Of a DNA stretch of 64,000 bases, positions 33,151-45,079 are shown in pieces (position 1 is the stretch's first letter; each line of letters starts with the position of its first letter). This DNA comes from Opisthorchis felineus (lineage: Eukaryota > Platyhelminthes > Trematoda > Opisthorchiida > Opisthorchiidae), in contig SJOL01009709.1 in NCBI GenBank assembly GCA_004794785.1, forward strand, positions 1,113,079 through 1,177,078. The letters run 5' to 3'. The notes beneath the pieces are model-generated. The model had not been told where the DNA came from. It did not search any database and saw only the letters and a list, made by a program, of their open reading frames with translations. The position numbers and the translations under genes were made by a program.

Positions 33151-34559
33151 TTTAATACTTTTCTTGGTATGTAAATGAATACAAACCTTATCAAGACTCT
33201 TCTGCAGCCATTAGGATTATTATCCACAAATAAATTGGACAGTGCGAATATTAAATTTGAAGCCATTTACATAGATTTAAGAAAAAACGATAGGTTAAGG
33301 AAAGCCAGGAAGTCCAGTCATATGCAGAATGACGATGCCACAAGGAATTATTTCGGGTAGTAAAGGATCACAAAAGTATCGTCTGCAATAGATGGGAGAC
33401 TTAACTAGATGAAGAACGTCCAGACCGGCCTACGCCCCATAAGACTGCAGACATACTGAATGAATAACGGGCACATTCCTCGGCATTCCTTAGAAGCCCC
33501 TCGCCAATATATTTGGATTAGCTTGGACAGTGGCCATAAACCCCCAAAAATCTGGAATTTCGAAGTCAAAACATGAGCGAAAATAAACACAATACCTGAT
33601 GATCAATACGAATTAACTGCCGAACTGTATAAAATTTGAGGGAGAAATACCAAGAAACAAAAATTTTCAACTGATTTTCTGAAAATGCGGGAGCAAAAAT
33701 GTCTTACAAGAGTTCCATGTTGTACCAATCACACCACCGTTGAGAAGAAAAACTAAACTGTGGAGAAATTGTATTTCTTGAACTGCGGACGAAATTCTGG
33801 CAAACGAACAGCTCAAACTATTGAACATTGATGTTTCGAAAGAAAAGATATTCCAAGAAATATGGATACCAAAGCAGACGTGGTAGGGTTTGCCCTATTA
33901 TTGCGGTGTCATCCGTATAAATGTCAAGAACCGAGCCAACCCTTATATGACCTGTTAGTGGGCTTCACGAAAACGCCCTAATCATGAATGGGCGGGTAAT
34001 GGCCCTTCAAAAAGTTGATCGCCCGAGAAATCTACAAACCCGTTAAATTCGTCTAATCCACATGGAGTTTCGAACACATAGCTCACGAACCACCTCTGGC
34101 GAGTTCGAGCTTGACACAAGTTTTAGGAACACATGCCACTTGGTGCCAAATTTTTTAAACTGCAAAGTAGTTTATGGTTCCAAAGGTGGCACATCAAGCC
34201 GGTACCGTCTAGACGGTCATCGCGTTACAAGGAGACCAGATCTCATCATGATGCAGCAGTTTACGTTCCTTACCAAACTACTGAGCCATATTGGGAGATT
34301 ACTATGCGGCATTAGAGCACTTCTGGGTAGGGTCTGACAAGCACGGACTTTTGGCTTTCCACCTTAAAGTTAAAACAATGATAACAAACTGGTACTTAAG
34401 AGTAAGGCCGCTTTGTTAGTTTTACCTCGATTACCTTTGATTTGCAGTCAGGCTTTTGATCCAAATAGTTTAGTTGAGTAGCGTTTGGGTGTTAAAACTA
34501 ATAACCGGACCTTCACGAGGAGACTAAACCTTACCATAGTATGACGGTTTGCGTGCCCC
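33151..34559. other. no gene seen; A-box-like motif near the RTE start
   Basis: No gene is supported. On the minus strand at about 34,566-34,580 TAGCTCAGTGGG matches the tRNA A-box consensus exactly, but no T arm or acceptor stem follows, so no tRNA is called. It may be part of a tRNA-derived SINE abutting the RTE element. Confidence 0.35.
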
Positions 34560-36880
34560 CGTGACCCACTGAGCTATACTGCATGGGTGTCCGTGAGATA
34601 CACCCAGAGTTTCTGGCACCAGGTTGGTCAGTATTCAGAGGTCCGACCAACACGTCCCTTCGTCCTCAGGATTGAGGGTTTGAACTCGCACGGCGACTTG
34701 TCCTTTAAAAATGCAACTGCACTTGCCTTATGCGCCAAACACCGCTGCCTTGCGGTTGGGGTTTTGAGCCAAAGGCTTTGGTAGAGGACCCTAGTCGCTC
34801 TCCTCTCTGGGCGTGGGCGCCTTGGCAGTATTTCAGCTACAGCTAACAATATTCATGCCAAATCGGTCGTTGTGTGATGTCATCAAACGGGTAGCCTTTT
34901 TTGCCGAATGCAGCATGGATTTGTGAAATGGGCTGTTTTTGCTGCCTCCTTTCTATTTCAAATGATTCTCATTCCCCCTCCTCTTACCCTAAACTCATCC
35001 GTTAGGACGGACAAGCCCGTTAATCTTACGTTGCTTTTTGCCGCGACGTCTGCATGTCGGCCGGCGCTGGCAGCCTCAGGCATCTCGTGGTCAGTATTCA
35101 AGCCTCGGCTCCCAGTCTATCTGGTTGCCTTTAATGTTCGCACTCTGAAGGAAGCAGGACAACGAGCTGCCCTGACTCTTATGCTGACTCACCTGACATT
35201 GATGTGTGCCATGTATCAGAAACAAAATGCAGTGTGACACGGCAATATAAGGTCCGCTCAAGCACCAGATATCAGACAGAATAGTGGCACTGCTTGAATC
35301 TCGGAGTAAAAATTCCCGCCGGTTCAGAACGCAATTCAGTCCGGCTAATCATCAGACAGCAAGTGAAACCTTGTGTGCTAGCCAGTCATGATGCCTGGTG
35401 CACACCGTAGGTCAAGAAAATGGAACAGGCTCAAAAAGCCGAGAATTCCAATTCTTCCGTGCGAATGGGTTCCAGAAGTCTCGTGTGAGCAAAATCATCA
35501 AGACTCAAAGTGGCGTGACCATCTAGAATAAAGAACACTTCGACCACTGGGTCGGATACTTTGAGCGACAAATTTCATGACCGCCGGTGCCATTCATTTG
35601 GATCCCAAAGCTGAAGTAGAACCGGAGATTTCCTACGACATCGAAATTTCATGGCTGAATATCTTCGCTCAACCGCCACTGAGATTATGGTCTGGATGAC
35701 CTCCCACCCGCATTGTTCAATGATGGGAGTAAAGTTCGCATTCAGTGCTAATCTGATCAGTTTGCCCGCATTTGATAAAAGGAGGCTGTCCCGAACAACT
35801 GGGTAGAAGAGGTGATAGTGCCCATTTTCAAAAAGAGGACTATCGTTGACTTCGGTAATCAAGGGAGTATCAGGTTGACTCCATTGGCTATGAGACTCTT
35901 GTAGTCACTTGTCCTTCGTCACCAAATGGTGGCTGCTGAAATAGTGACTCGAGGGCAGTAAACGGGAACCTGGTAGGTGTGGCGTTGACCAAATCTTCAC
36001 ACTGCGCTAGATGCCAGAATAACGCCACAACAACCCACACATCTAGTATTCTTAGATTTCCAAGGCGCGTTCAGCTCGGTTGATCGGTCTGTTCTCCTTA
36101 TCCCCCTTGGCCAGCAAGTAATGACGGGGAAGTTTGTAAACGTAATGAGTTCTTTGTATTCTCAGAATTCCTGGCGTGTAAGAGTGTACGGAGATTTCTC
36201 CAAAAGGGCACCGTACAAAAGTGGTATCCGTCAGAGTTTCCTACTCCCTTCATTCGTATCTAATTTCGTGATTGGCGAAATAATGAGACGAATTCTGGAA
36301 GGTTTACAAAACTCTGGTGTTCAAAAAGCCACTGACGAAAGCCTCGTCGATCTGAACATGCAGACTACATCGTTCTCGTCTTCGAAGAGGATAAGGCTCA
36401 GGTGTTTTCTGATGAACTAACCAAAGTCCTTTGGTATGCAATTTGCACTCACAAAGTAAAAGTTTATGCTCCTATACATGTAGTCACTGAACGCGCCACT
36501 TACAATCCAGGGAGAGGCGCTGGAAGTTGTGGAGCGTTTTACATATCTTGGAAGTAGTATTAGTTCGGATTGTAGCGTGAAAGATGAGGTCAATGCACGA
36601 ACATGCAAGGCTCGGGTCGTGTTTGCCAATTTGAGACATCTATGGCGTCAAAGCGGTGTATCCCTGAATCTCAAGAGGCATGTGTATCAGCCCACAGTGT
36701 GGCGTGTTTTATTGTATGGCTGTTAGACACGGCCTGTTCGAGCAGCGGAACTGAAATCTCTTCAGGTGTTCGGCAACTGTTGTCTCAGAACCATAGCTCG
36801 TGTGAGTTGATACCGCGAATCCGTAACGAAGCAGTTAGAAAGCGAAGGTTCACTGTTGTCACGAGAATTTCAACCAGATC
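34560..36880 (+). mobile_element. RTE-type retrotransposon, nearly full length but inactive
   Basis: The parts occur in the normal order in shifting frames. Endonuclease start AFNVRTLKEAGQRAALTLML is near 35,125. The linker AIHLDPKAEVEP is near 35,590. Reverse transcriptase pieces are NNWVEEVIVPIFKK (35,795), VFLDFQGAFSSVDRSVLL (36,045), MSSLYSQNSWRVRVYGDFSK (36,145) and GEIMRRILEGLQN (36,270). Then come a catalytic box read as EHADYIVLV (36,355) and VERFTYLGSSISSDCSV (36,525). The normal YADD box is HADY, so a catalytic aspartate and the tyrosine are lost. Multiple frameshifts and stops confirm it is dead. Sequence past the SIARV-like region (36,800-36,880) is missing, so the 3' end is cut. 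Its orientation is opposite to the CUB genes. Confidence 0.85.
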
Positions 36881-38189
36881 TCGTTTCTCTGTTTTTATTT
36901 CACACTCTTCTGCATACTGTCCGAGTTTCCTTTGCAAGCATTCTCAATAACTAATCGATAGATGATTACCGCCATTCTGAGACTCGAAGACACGACGTAA
37001 CCATAGTAATTGAACTGACAGCATCTACACTGTTTAAACGCTATCGGCTGCGGAACTCAGGTGGTTCCCCAGCAGCCACAGCTGGTTGCACCGGTTATGT
37101 TATGACCCTCAGCTCCCGAGCTCAGGCTTCCTTATATGTTTGGCTACCTGTAGACCGTCTCTTCTATATCCTGCGTCCGTTAGGCTCCGTAGGGACTCGC
37201 ACAGGTCGGAATACCAACCTCTACATCTGCGTACCAAATAATTGTACCGATAATTCCTTAAACGGCAGCTTTGGTATAAAATAACACCATGCTCCTCCAC
37301 CACAACACGTTCAGACATAGTTTAGGGTGCAGTAGACGTCACTGCGCAATTAGGACGCCTCAGTACATGCGAGGCGTGATGTAGTGGCAAGTTTGTCGCG
37401 GATTTAAGCACATTATTAGTGGTGAAACTATTCATAATGCTGTTCCTAAGTAGTGTCGAGTAGAGACGCAGTGAACACCGATGCCCCACCTGGCATGATT
37501 CTATTGTTGAACAACTGAAAAACTGGTCATGTATCCATTAACTACCGGTGACAGCCTTAAAACCTGACTGCCGATCGTTTTGGGACACATTTGTTAATTT
37601 GGATAATGCTATCGTTCGATATATGTTTTCATACGATTTTTCGCGTACGCCTAAATGGTAAACTTCTCTTTAAGCAATCGACGGCTTACTAAGCCCTGTG
37701 TTAGGCAGACACATCAGCGTTCTATGTGAATTTAAGAGGAGGTAACAGCCATTACCCGTGACGCACAAGGGGTTCCCAAGAGCGTGCGTATTATCCAGTG
37801 GAACCCAAATCGGTTGTGGCCACTTCTTTATGCAAAAAGTCCTATCTCACTTGAAATGCAGCATAATTTGGCTAGATATTTCATTTAACTGTAAAACAAA
37901 CGAAGTATATGAGAAAGTGGAAAGACGCGGTGAAATTGAAGATTCAAGAAATAAAGGACACCACTCTAGTCGGGAACGCACGTAATCAACTTAACTAATC
38001 AAGACAGCAAGGCCCAAGTCATCTGTTTCGTAAGCGGATAGAGGAAAAGATCACAAATATGGTATGTGATATAAGCCAGAGGCTATTTCCCGGGGCATAT
38101 GTGCAGCAACGTTTCATCTGGCCATCGTCTTATTTACCCATATTTTCCATTCCACCCGCACAGTTTGAGCCGTATTCTGTCAGTTTGGA
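36881..38189. other. no gene seen; possible unclassified repeat
   Basis: The stretch 36,960-37,330 is compositionally unlike the intron background (more G and C), which hints at another decayed repeat, but no motif allows a call. Nothing is recognised in the remainder. Confidence 0.3.
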
Positions 38190-38340
38190 TGCTCCCTCAC
38201 TTGATTCAGGACAAATTTTTATTTTTGCATTTAAGCGCCATCAATCTGCAGAGCTAGATAAGCTTCTACCAGAGCTGCTTAAAAACGGTAGTGCGCCAGT
38301 CGTTTGAAACTATAGAACACTTTTCAGAGAGCTGCGTCAC
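38190..38340 (+). mobile_element. small RTE reverse transcriptase fragment
   Basis: FKRHQSAELDKLLPELLKNG at about 38,230-38,290 resembles the K-x-x-S-P-G-P-D-x-L-P-P-x-L-F-K-D-G-G segment that opens RTE reverse transcriptases, and RTLFRELRH follows after an in-frame stop. It is short and decayed. An open frame from an ATG at 38,059 runs into it, but I do not regard that as a gene. Confidence 0.45.
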
Positions 38341-40439
38341 TCCTTTGTCTTGAAAAAGGGTACACTAATTACAAAAGCATGTTATACCAAGTGCTTGAGC
38401 ACCGCAGACCAAAGTTAACTCTTTTCCTTGACCCCAAACCCTAGACAGATAATTTCTTCCACATATGCACGACCAAAAAGACTGCCTCTAAGGTTTTAAG
38501 CATACATTAGCTATATTCCTACACCTCCGATATTGCAAAAAGTTACAATGTACTCTGTAGTTGTTCTACAGTTGGTGAGGATCGGTGGGGAAGCATGTCA
38601 CCAAGAATCTCAAGGAGTTCACCATATTGGGTTGGTGATAAATAAAATGATATGGAAAATTTATTTTCCAGTTTGCGCAGGGTGTTTCGAGTTTGATGAT
38701 AAGAGCAAACCCCCGAAAAGCTAAGTTATCAAAACAGAAAAGATCAGCAGAATCTGGCGTGCACTGTTATCAAACCAGCTGTACCGGAATCTAGAAGGAA
38801 TTGAAGATAACCGCATCCCGTAGCAATGTATTTATGGCTAACTTAATGATGATGCTAAAACTCAATAATGACCAAAATCCTGTCATCGTGATAGAATTCA
38901 GATAAGTTAAAAAATTATCTTTGTTCCGGGTCTTCGAAAACTAAGATAGCTGACACTGCATCCTGGCAAAGTACAGACTCCTCAAGATTAATGAGTTTTT
39001 AGGTAGATTGCCTCGTGCCTTTCAAACAGGGCGCACGATGACGGACACAACCACGACCACGCGTGCAGACCACGGGCGCACTATCCTAAGTAGAATCAGA
39101 CACGCTGGTTACCATCGTGTTCACTCCACTGACCACCCTATCCCGCAGAAATAGTGGTAACGTTCACCTCCAAAGTAGCATTGTTATGACAATTCTTCAG
39201 TCGAGAGCTTGATACCCCACCGACACTTAAAGCAATTAACGAACAAATTTTCGCCTTGGTGTAAAACAGCACACGCTTAGGCCCACCCTTATTTCACCCT
39301 AGCATGGCCGACTGGAGGCTCAGAGGAGACCACCACCTCTCCCGCCGATTTTGTTCCATAGAGTACACGCTGCTGTCAATAACTCGTATGTGAAGCAGTT
39401 TTCAGTTCCATGCAAATACAAGGCGGCTTACAAGCGGGAATCGATTGATATAACCGCTGTAAACGGTGAAATAATTTGGGATGAGAACACACTATAATAG
39501 GTAATTTTAGCTTCCATAAAATTTGCTCATGAGAAATGACACTGCCCACTCTAGAGCAAATCGGCCATTAGAAAACTACGGAGAGTCAAACACAGAGTGA
39601 AATGCTATTATTTCAGGGCAACGCAATAGCGTTCCGTGTTCTTGCTGATTTCCCACAACGGAAGTTTTGCAGCTGTATACACGAATTGACCTAGAAAGGC
39701 TTTTTATTAGGTGTTGCACTAAGTGCAAGGGCAACCCGAAATTTTCTGTGGTATACGAAAATACCACTTTCGTCTCCCGTAGAAAACGCAATTTTTAATC
39801 AAAAGAGGATGAGAAATTTATTTCAGCGACAACAGGTGTTTACAAAAATTCCTTAATTGCTTGCATTGCAAACGTTCTTAACAACATTGTTTCCAGATTA
39901 TTTCGGATTTCCAAGGAGCTAAGAACGCTCGCTTTACAGTGCCGCTTTCACGTTGACCGCCTTGGCTATTTCAGTTTATTGGTACTGATGTTAACTAGTT
40001 GAGAAATTTCTTTTGAGCGTTCTATCCACTTGATTAAAGACCGTGTCCGGTTTTAATATCCCCAAACCTGTTTGGAGACACAAGCATAAGTGGTCTCATC
40101 GACTGTTTATTCATAGGGTTTTGAAGGAGAAACCAAAGGACTGGGAATAAACTGGGAGAACGATCGCGTATTCAACGTAATATGCCTTAAGCACAGTTAT
40201 TACTCCCACATTCCTGTTTGTTAAGCCACTGGTTACGTCTGTCGCTTCTGCTAGAATGGCAATTAACGATATCCGCCGCCACGTCAGTCGACTCAGGGAC
40301 GATCTTCAGATGCAATCTCACTCACCGACTTCCAGATGCTCAAAGCCAAAGCCACAGAGTTGAAACCTACGCAGAGCCGGTGGCGCAAGGATAGATAGAT
40401 ACGTAAGTTCGAACTACTGCTTTATATGAATCAATGATT
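38341..40439. other. no gene seen
   Basis: No exon, RNA gene or repeat is recognised on either strand. Confidence 0.35.
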
Positions 40440-42235
40440 TAATAATGTCTCAGAAAAAATGAAACCATCCGCCAATTTTTGTGATGTAGTTAACTTGTCG
40501 GATGGATCACTGAGAAAAGACGAATGTTTTTTGCTAGAGAAGGGAATAAACTTTGCCGTGAGCAAACACGTAATAAGAGCGGAGGAAGTAATCCATAGTG
40601 CTGAATCGGTGTTCCGAAAGCTCCATTCATCGGCAGCTGAGAAGCTACGGGTACTGTTGACCACGGTCCTAAAACCTTAGCAACCGGGAGCTGCAAAAAT
40701 TACACCACCAGAGGGGACAGCATTGAACATACGGAGACAGGTAGATAGTATTTTCATTACGAAGGCCGACAAAGGTAAGGCCACAGTAGTAGTGAATAAG
40801 AGCGACTATATTCAAAATTTCAAGCAGCATCTCGTCGATGAACCCTACAGACGAATATATTGAATAAGAGTAAGGTTGAAGTTGGTAGATATTCAAGATC
40901 CATAATAAACCATTTAGGGCAAGGTGAGTGGTATCGGCTTTACCCTAAAAGTACACTTCAACCACGATTCTATATACTCAAAATCCACAAGGTATATGTT
41001 CCGGTAAGGCCAATAGTTGTTGGTATAGTCTCGCTACCATATGAGCTAGCCAAATTCTCAACTGGTATACAAAAACCACTCACGGGATAATCGAGAACTT
41101 TCATCAGGAACTCGTACTACTTTACCAATAAAGACGCTGGATTTGCCTCGGAAACAGATGAAGTTCTCGTTAGTTTTGATGTCGTCTCAATGTGCGCAAG
41201 CATACCCAAGGCAGATGTTTTAGAGGTAACCAAGAGGTTGTTACTGGCAGACACAAAACTTAAGGAACGGACAGAGCTCTCGGTGGCTGAAAAAGTTGAG
41301 GGCATAAGGGTGTGTTTGAATCTTGACAAGTTTGTTTTTGAAGCGGCTGTTTGCTCACAGGAACAAGGTCTTGCAACAGGATCTCCAATACCCGCGGGTT
41401 CAGCTAATATTTATATGGAGGACATCAAACAAGCGACCTTAGCTGGATATCATTGTTCGCCGAGAATTTTATGGCGTTATGTTGAAGCTACCTTTATCGT
41501 TATCAAACGTGACAGTTTCAACAACTTCCACGACTATCTGAATAGTCTGAATCCTACTATGAAATTTAGCATGGAGACAAAGTCCACCTCGGGCACACTG
41601 CACTTCATGGGCTGTATGACACATAAGAATGGTGGAAAATCAAAAACTACTATCTGCAAGAAACCAGCAGACACAGTTACCATTTTAAACTACTCAACAG
41701 CACAGTCCGTGTACGTCAGTATTGTCTCATCAATGTCTAGTCAGGTCAGAGCACTGCGCAGAGATGAGGTCGACCAAACGGCAGCTCATATCGAGATTGT
41801 CAACAGACCTTGAGAAATAGGATATCCAGTGAGTTTAAGTGGCGGTTAAGAAGGATATTTAAACCGCTATCAAGACGTAGTAGAGAATGGATTGGCGCAG
41901 CAGTCAAAATAAAGCTGCAAAGTCGTAGGTTATTCAAAAACTGCTGAACTTAGCCAAGATTTGAATAGCGTTCCAGTAGGGAAAGATGCTGCCCGTCAGT
42001 TTTGGTGCAATTGAAGAATCCCATCCCGGTTGACAGAAATAGGGAGGCTGTCGAAAATTAGATGCAACGAATGCACCAAGGTTCACATAGGACAAACAGC
42101 CAGGGAACTGTACACCCGAATTGGCGAAACGTTGCCCAGAAATTAATCTACCGACTGTTTCCAAAACTTTTTCAAAAACAAGTGACTGGAATTTATCAGC
42201 TTCATGCCATATCATACGTGTTCATGAGATAAAGT
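40440..42235 (+). mobile_element. Penelope-like element, decayed, with GIY-YIG endonuclease remnant
   Basis: The N-terminal PLE region reads LSDGSLRKDECFLLEKGINF at 40,495. ADKGKATVVVNKSDYIQNF follows near 40,770 and GQGEWYRL near 40,920. The reverse transcriptase core has an open frame at 41,190-41,813 with MCASIPKADVLEVTKRLLL, QEQGLATGSPIPAGSANIYM and ILWRYVEATFIVIKRD. The catalytic YVDD is YVEA (41,478-41,489), so the polymerase is dead. Frameshifts and stops break the N-terminal part. Near 42,062-42,127 the GIY-YIG endonuclease is recognisable (RCNECTKVHIGQTARELYTR). It stops at GGCGAA and continues as a hammerhead 3' half (CGAAACGTTGCCCAG, 42,125-42,139) plus the flank shared with 265-345. 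The family call is secure. Confidence 0.88.
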
Positions 42236-44558
42236 TCACCCAATATTTTTTGTATTTTTATTCTGCTTATCATAACATCTTGCTGACTGATGTTTATTTT
42301 TTTACATTTTTGGCAGAATAGGATGCACAAACTATCAAAATTTACGAACAGCAGCTTCTTTTAGCTACGGTTTTTATACAACGGTATACTTGAATTTGGT
42401 TGCCCTCTTATCAGTAATTTGCGCTGTTGTGTCAGGGAATCCATTGGAAATTGCTCAAACGAAACCAGAAAGAATGAAGTTGAAACATCCCTTGCCAAAT
42501 TTAAAAGATTCCCCAGGGGCACATCACTGGAGTAAACTTCGGCTTTTGTTGCAGACCGACGGGTCATATAAATAACAATGTTATTTTCGGCGCTTCCACT
42601 TAATTATCGCTCACGAACACTCAACCTATCCGGCAAAATTCAACTTCAAACCCCCATCCCACTTGAGAAATCGAGCGTCCATATGCAAGCACAATAGGTA
42701 TTTATTGTCTTTTGTAGAACTTCTGCTGGGTTGCGAAGAAAAGATTGTGCTTGTTTGCTCATATTTTCTCATAACCACAAACGGTCACTTTCACTACACG
42801 GTCAACCAGCGGCACTGGTGAAAAAAAGTCCCCATTTTTCAGCAATTGCGGTGATGCCTTCCTAATAGCTTAAAGTCCTTTGTAAGTGTCAACTAAGGTG
42901 GATCACAAAACGTTAAAAACAGTCAATCATCTCAAGTTTAAACAACTGCTACTGTTATCTTAATTAAGTCACGTCTCATTTCCGCTTGTCAAGCGAACGG
43001 ATCTCTCCCCACCATGCTCAGCGCTAGACTAACTGACCTTTAAAGCACCCCTCGCAAACTACTTCATCAAAAAGAAACGGAAAATGAAAGGCAGTATTGC
43101 AGTGCGAGAGTTCCCTACTCTAGCACAAAGGGTGTGTGAGAGCAGTGGCTTTTCCTCAGTAAGCTTTGATTTCTTTGTGACAACACGACACAATATTATG
43201 CAGCAATCCTTAGACAATACCTACTCTTTCAAACGATTCTTTACTGTGGAACTGCTCAGCATTATTGAACTAATGTAATGTGTGCACCAAGTAACATCAC
43301 AGTGCTCATCAAACCTAGCTAAATCCTTTTTCAGACGAAGTGCTCTGAGAAGCAAGTGGGGAGAAAAATAAAACCAACTACTTGTGTTCTGGCTAAGCAA
43401 TCTGATAAATCTGGCAAGCTAAAAAGATTGCTTCTGTGTTTCTAGCATGGTTGTTAATTTTCAGTACTATTGAAATATCTTTTGTATTTGCAATGCCTGA
43501 ACCCAACCCGACTACTCACTATGACATATGTACATTAGTATGAAAGAGAAGAGTAATGTCCGGGTTCATAGGTGATATCCTTTGAAATAAAATTATCGGA
43601 AGGCATTTATGTAAACAAGAAACGCACTGAATTGACATCAGATTCGGCGGATATGACATCAACTTTTGCTGCTTGACGATTGGGATGAGAATAATTTCTT
43701 GGACTTCTGGCAGGCGTAAGTGGTCGCAGTTCAATAATAGTTTGGTAGAACTCCGTTTAGTAAAATAACTTCTACCTGGAGATTCATTCGTGTTCATCAA
43801 CGCCTCTATCTTGTTGATAAAAACGAAGTATTCATTACCGTGAACATCACTGACCTATCATTTGAACGGCACAAACTGACGCATTTGTTTAAATTTTTGC
43901 CCCAGTTCTACAATTACGAGCTGTACCGGCCAGACTGAGCTAGGCTTTAAATGTTAGAAAGTTACAAACGCTGCCCAGAAGCAGTTTACACGGATCCAAG
44001 GAAAGCAGGAATTTTTGTGATATCCGTTTTAAGTGTTTTTTACTAAAATTCTATTCAATCTTCTATCCTTATTTGGTCAGAGCATATCTGGTCGGAGCGA
44101 AAGCTTCCGCGAAAAAATTCCTAACACGACTAAACCCATAATGGAAGTTGAATTATGAGGTTAATCGGATCCTGTATTCTAATTGTCTCTGCATACTGTG
44201 TTATAGAGGATAGCTTAAACTTGTACTCACTTGGAGCCCGATAGTTTTGTGTAGGCATGCCCTTCAATTGAAAAACGTGACAGATCCAGACGTACAATTT
44301 CGTTCACATCACCGACAAATGTGAACAGCAAACACGTCAGTCTTTTCTGGCGCATAAAATCTTCTTCCGGAGAGCGGAATAATCCACCGCTCAACCCAGT
44401 ACTTTGGAAGAGATAACACAGACAACCTGCAGGGGGTAGTAAGCAATAATTCGTAAAGGCGCATCAGCAAAGTACGTAAAATAACGCCTGCAAAATCAGT
44501 AATATTTGGAAGTTCAAGGATTTCTGTGTAAACGCTTTAGATTTTTTTAACACACATC
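42236..44558. other. no gene supported
   Basis: A plus-strand open frame at about 42,360-42,573 encodes a hydrophobic stretch (LNLVALLSVICAVVSGNP) that looks like a signal peptide, but its first codon is not ATG and no upstream in-frame ATG precedes it directly. The rest shows nothing recognisable. Confidence 0.35.
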
Positions 44559-44564
44559 TTTATT
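44559..44564 (-). terminator. candidate polyadenylation signal AATAAA
   Basis: AATAAA on the minus strand lies about 250 bases beyond the TGA at 44,813-44,811, matching the spacing at the two other candidate gene ends in this window. Weak by itself. Confidence 0.35.
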
Positions 44565-44810
44565 TGCTAAATGTTTCAATCATCAGACCTACTTGACCAA
44601 CGTAGGCGTATTAATCAGTCTCCTGATCAACATTAAATGGGAAACACATTTCAAGTAACTCAATCCTGCACCGAATGCACAGTCGAATTTCAAGGAGGAC
44701 GACAGTACCTTTTAAAATTGCGTAATTAAATTGGTCGGCTATACATTCTGCAACAGAAGGCAACCGTGGGTAAGAGTTTTTTCTCCTTCTGTCCAGCCGT
44801 GTTGAAACTG

Positions 44811-45000
44811 TCATAGCCGCCCGTGAATGTTGTGGAATGTGGAGCTTTGAAAAAACATTTCCTTTTGGTCTTGTGGTGGTGGTGTCCAAGCTGTCCGATT
44901 GTCTCCCGAAAGGTAACGTTCGGTTGGGGTTCCGAATAGATACGAGTGTAAGGTTTCCTTGGGAGCATTCAAAATAAGGAGGAAAACGTGACAAGATGTT
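44811..45000 (-). CDS. candidate exon after a 46-nt intron, CUB-like, possibly terminal
   Basis: The strong acceptor CCTTCCTACAG precedes 45,000. In the frame set by the exon at 45,079-45,047 the sequence reads TSCHVFLLILNAPKETL, SYLFGTPTERYLSGDN and EMFFQSSTFHNIHGRL to a TGA at 44,813. Cysteine plus an alternating hydrophobic strand fits a CUB first half, but the second half is missing if this is terminal. Another frame of the same stretch is open as far as 44,611, so the frame choice depends on the short upstream exon. Confidence 0.4.
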
Positions 45001-45046
45001 CTGTAGGAAGGATTGATGGCACAGCAACTGATGGGTTAATACCTAC

Positions 45047-45079
45047 CTAAATAACCCATATTTCTGTGTAGGAAGACAT
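45047..45079 (-). CDS. candidate mini-exon before a 46-nt intron
   Basis: A donor TTTAG/GTAGGT follows 45,047. The acceptor may be GTGAAG before 45,079 (33-nt exon reading CLPTQKYGLF) or CCTACACAG before 45,063 (17-nt exon). Either joins in frame to TSCHVF across an intron of 46 nt with good borders. The C-x(5)-G-L-F pattern is like the start of a CUB domain. Confidence 0.35.
   Translation of the reverse strand: MSSYTEIWVI

Noticed and set aside
34566..34580. Exact A-box-like TAGCTCAGTGGG on the minus strand
   Set aside because: No T arm, anticodon stem or acceptor stem can be drawn, so it is not called a tRNA.
42360..42573. Plus-strand frame that looks like a small secreted peptide
   Set aside because: The frame has no ATG where one would be needed and follows a plausible acceptor without any partner exon.
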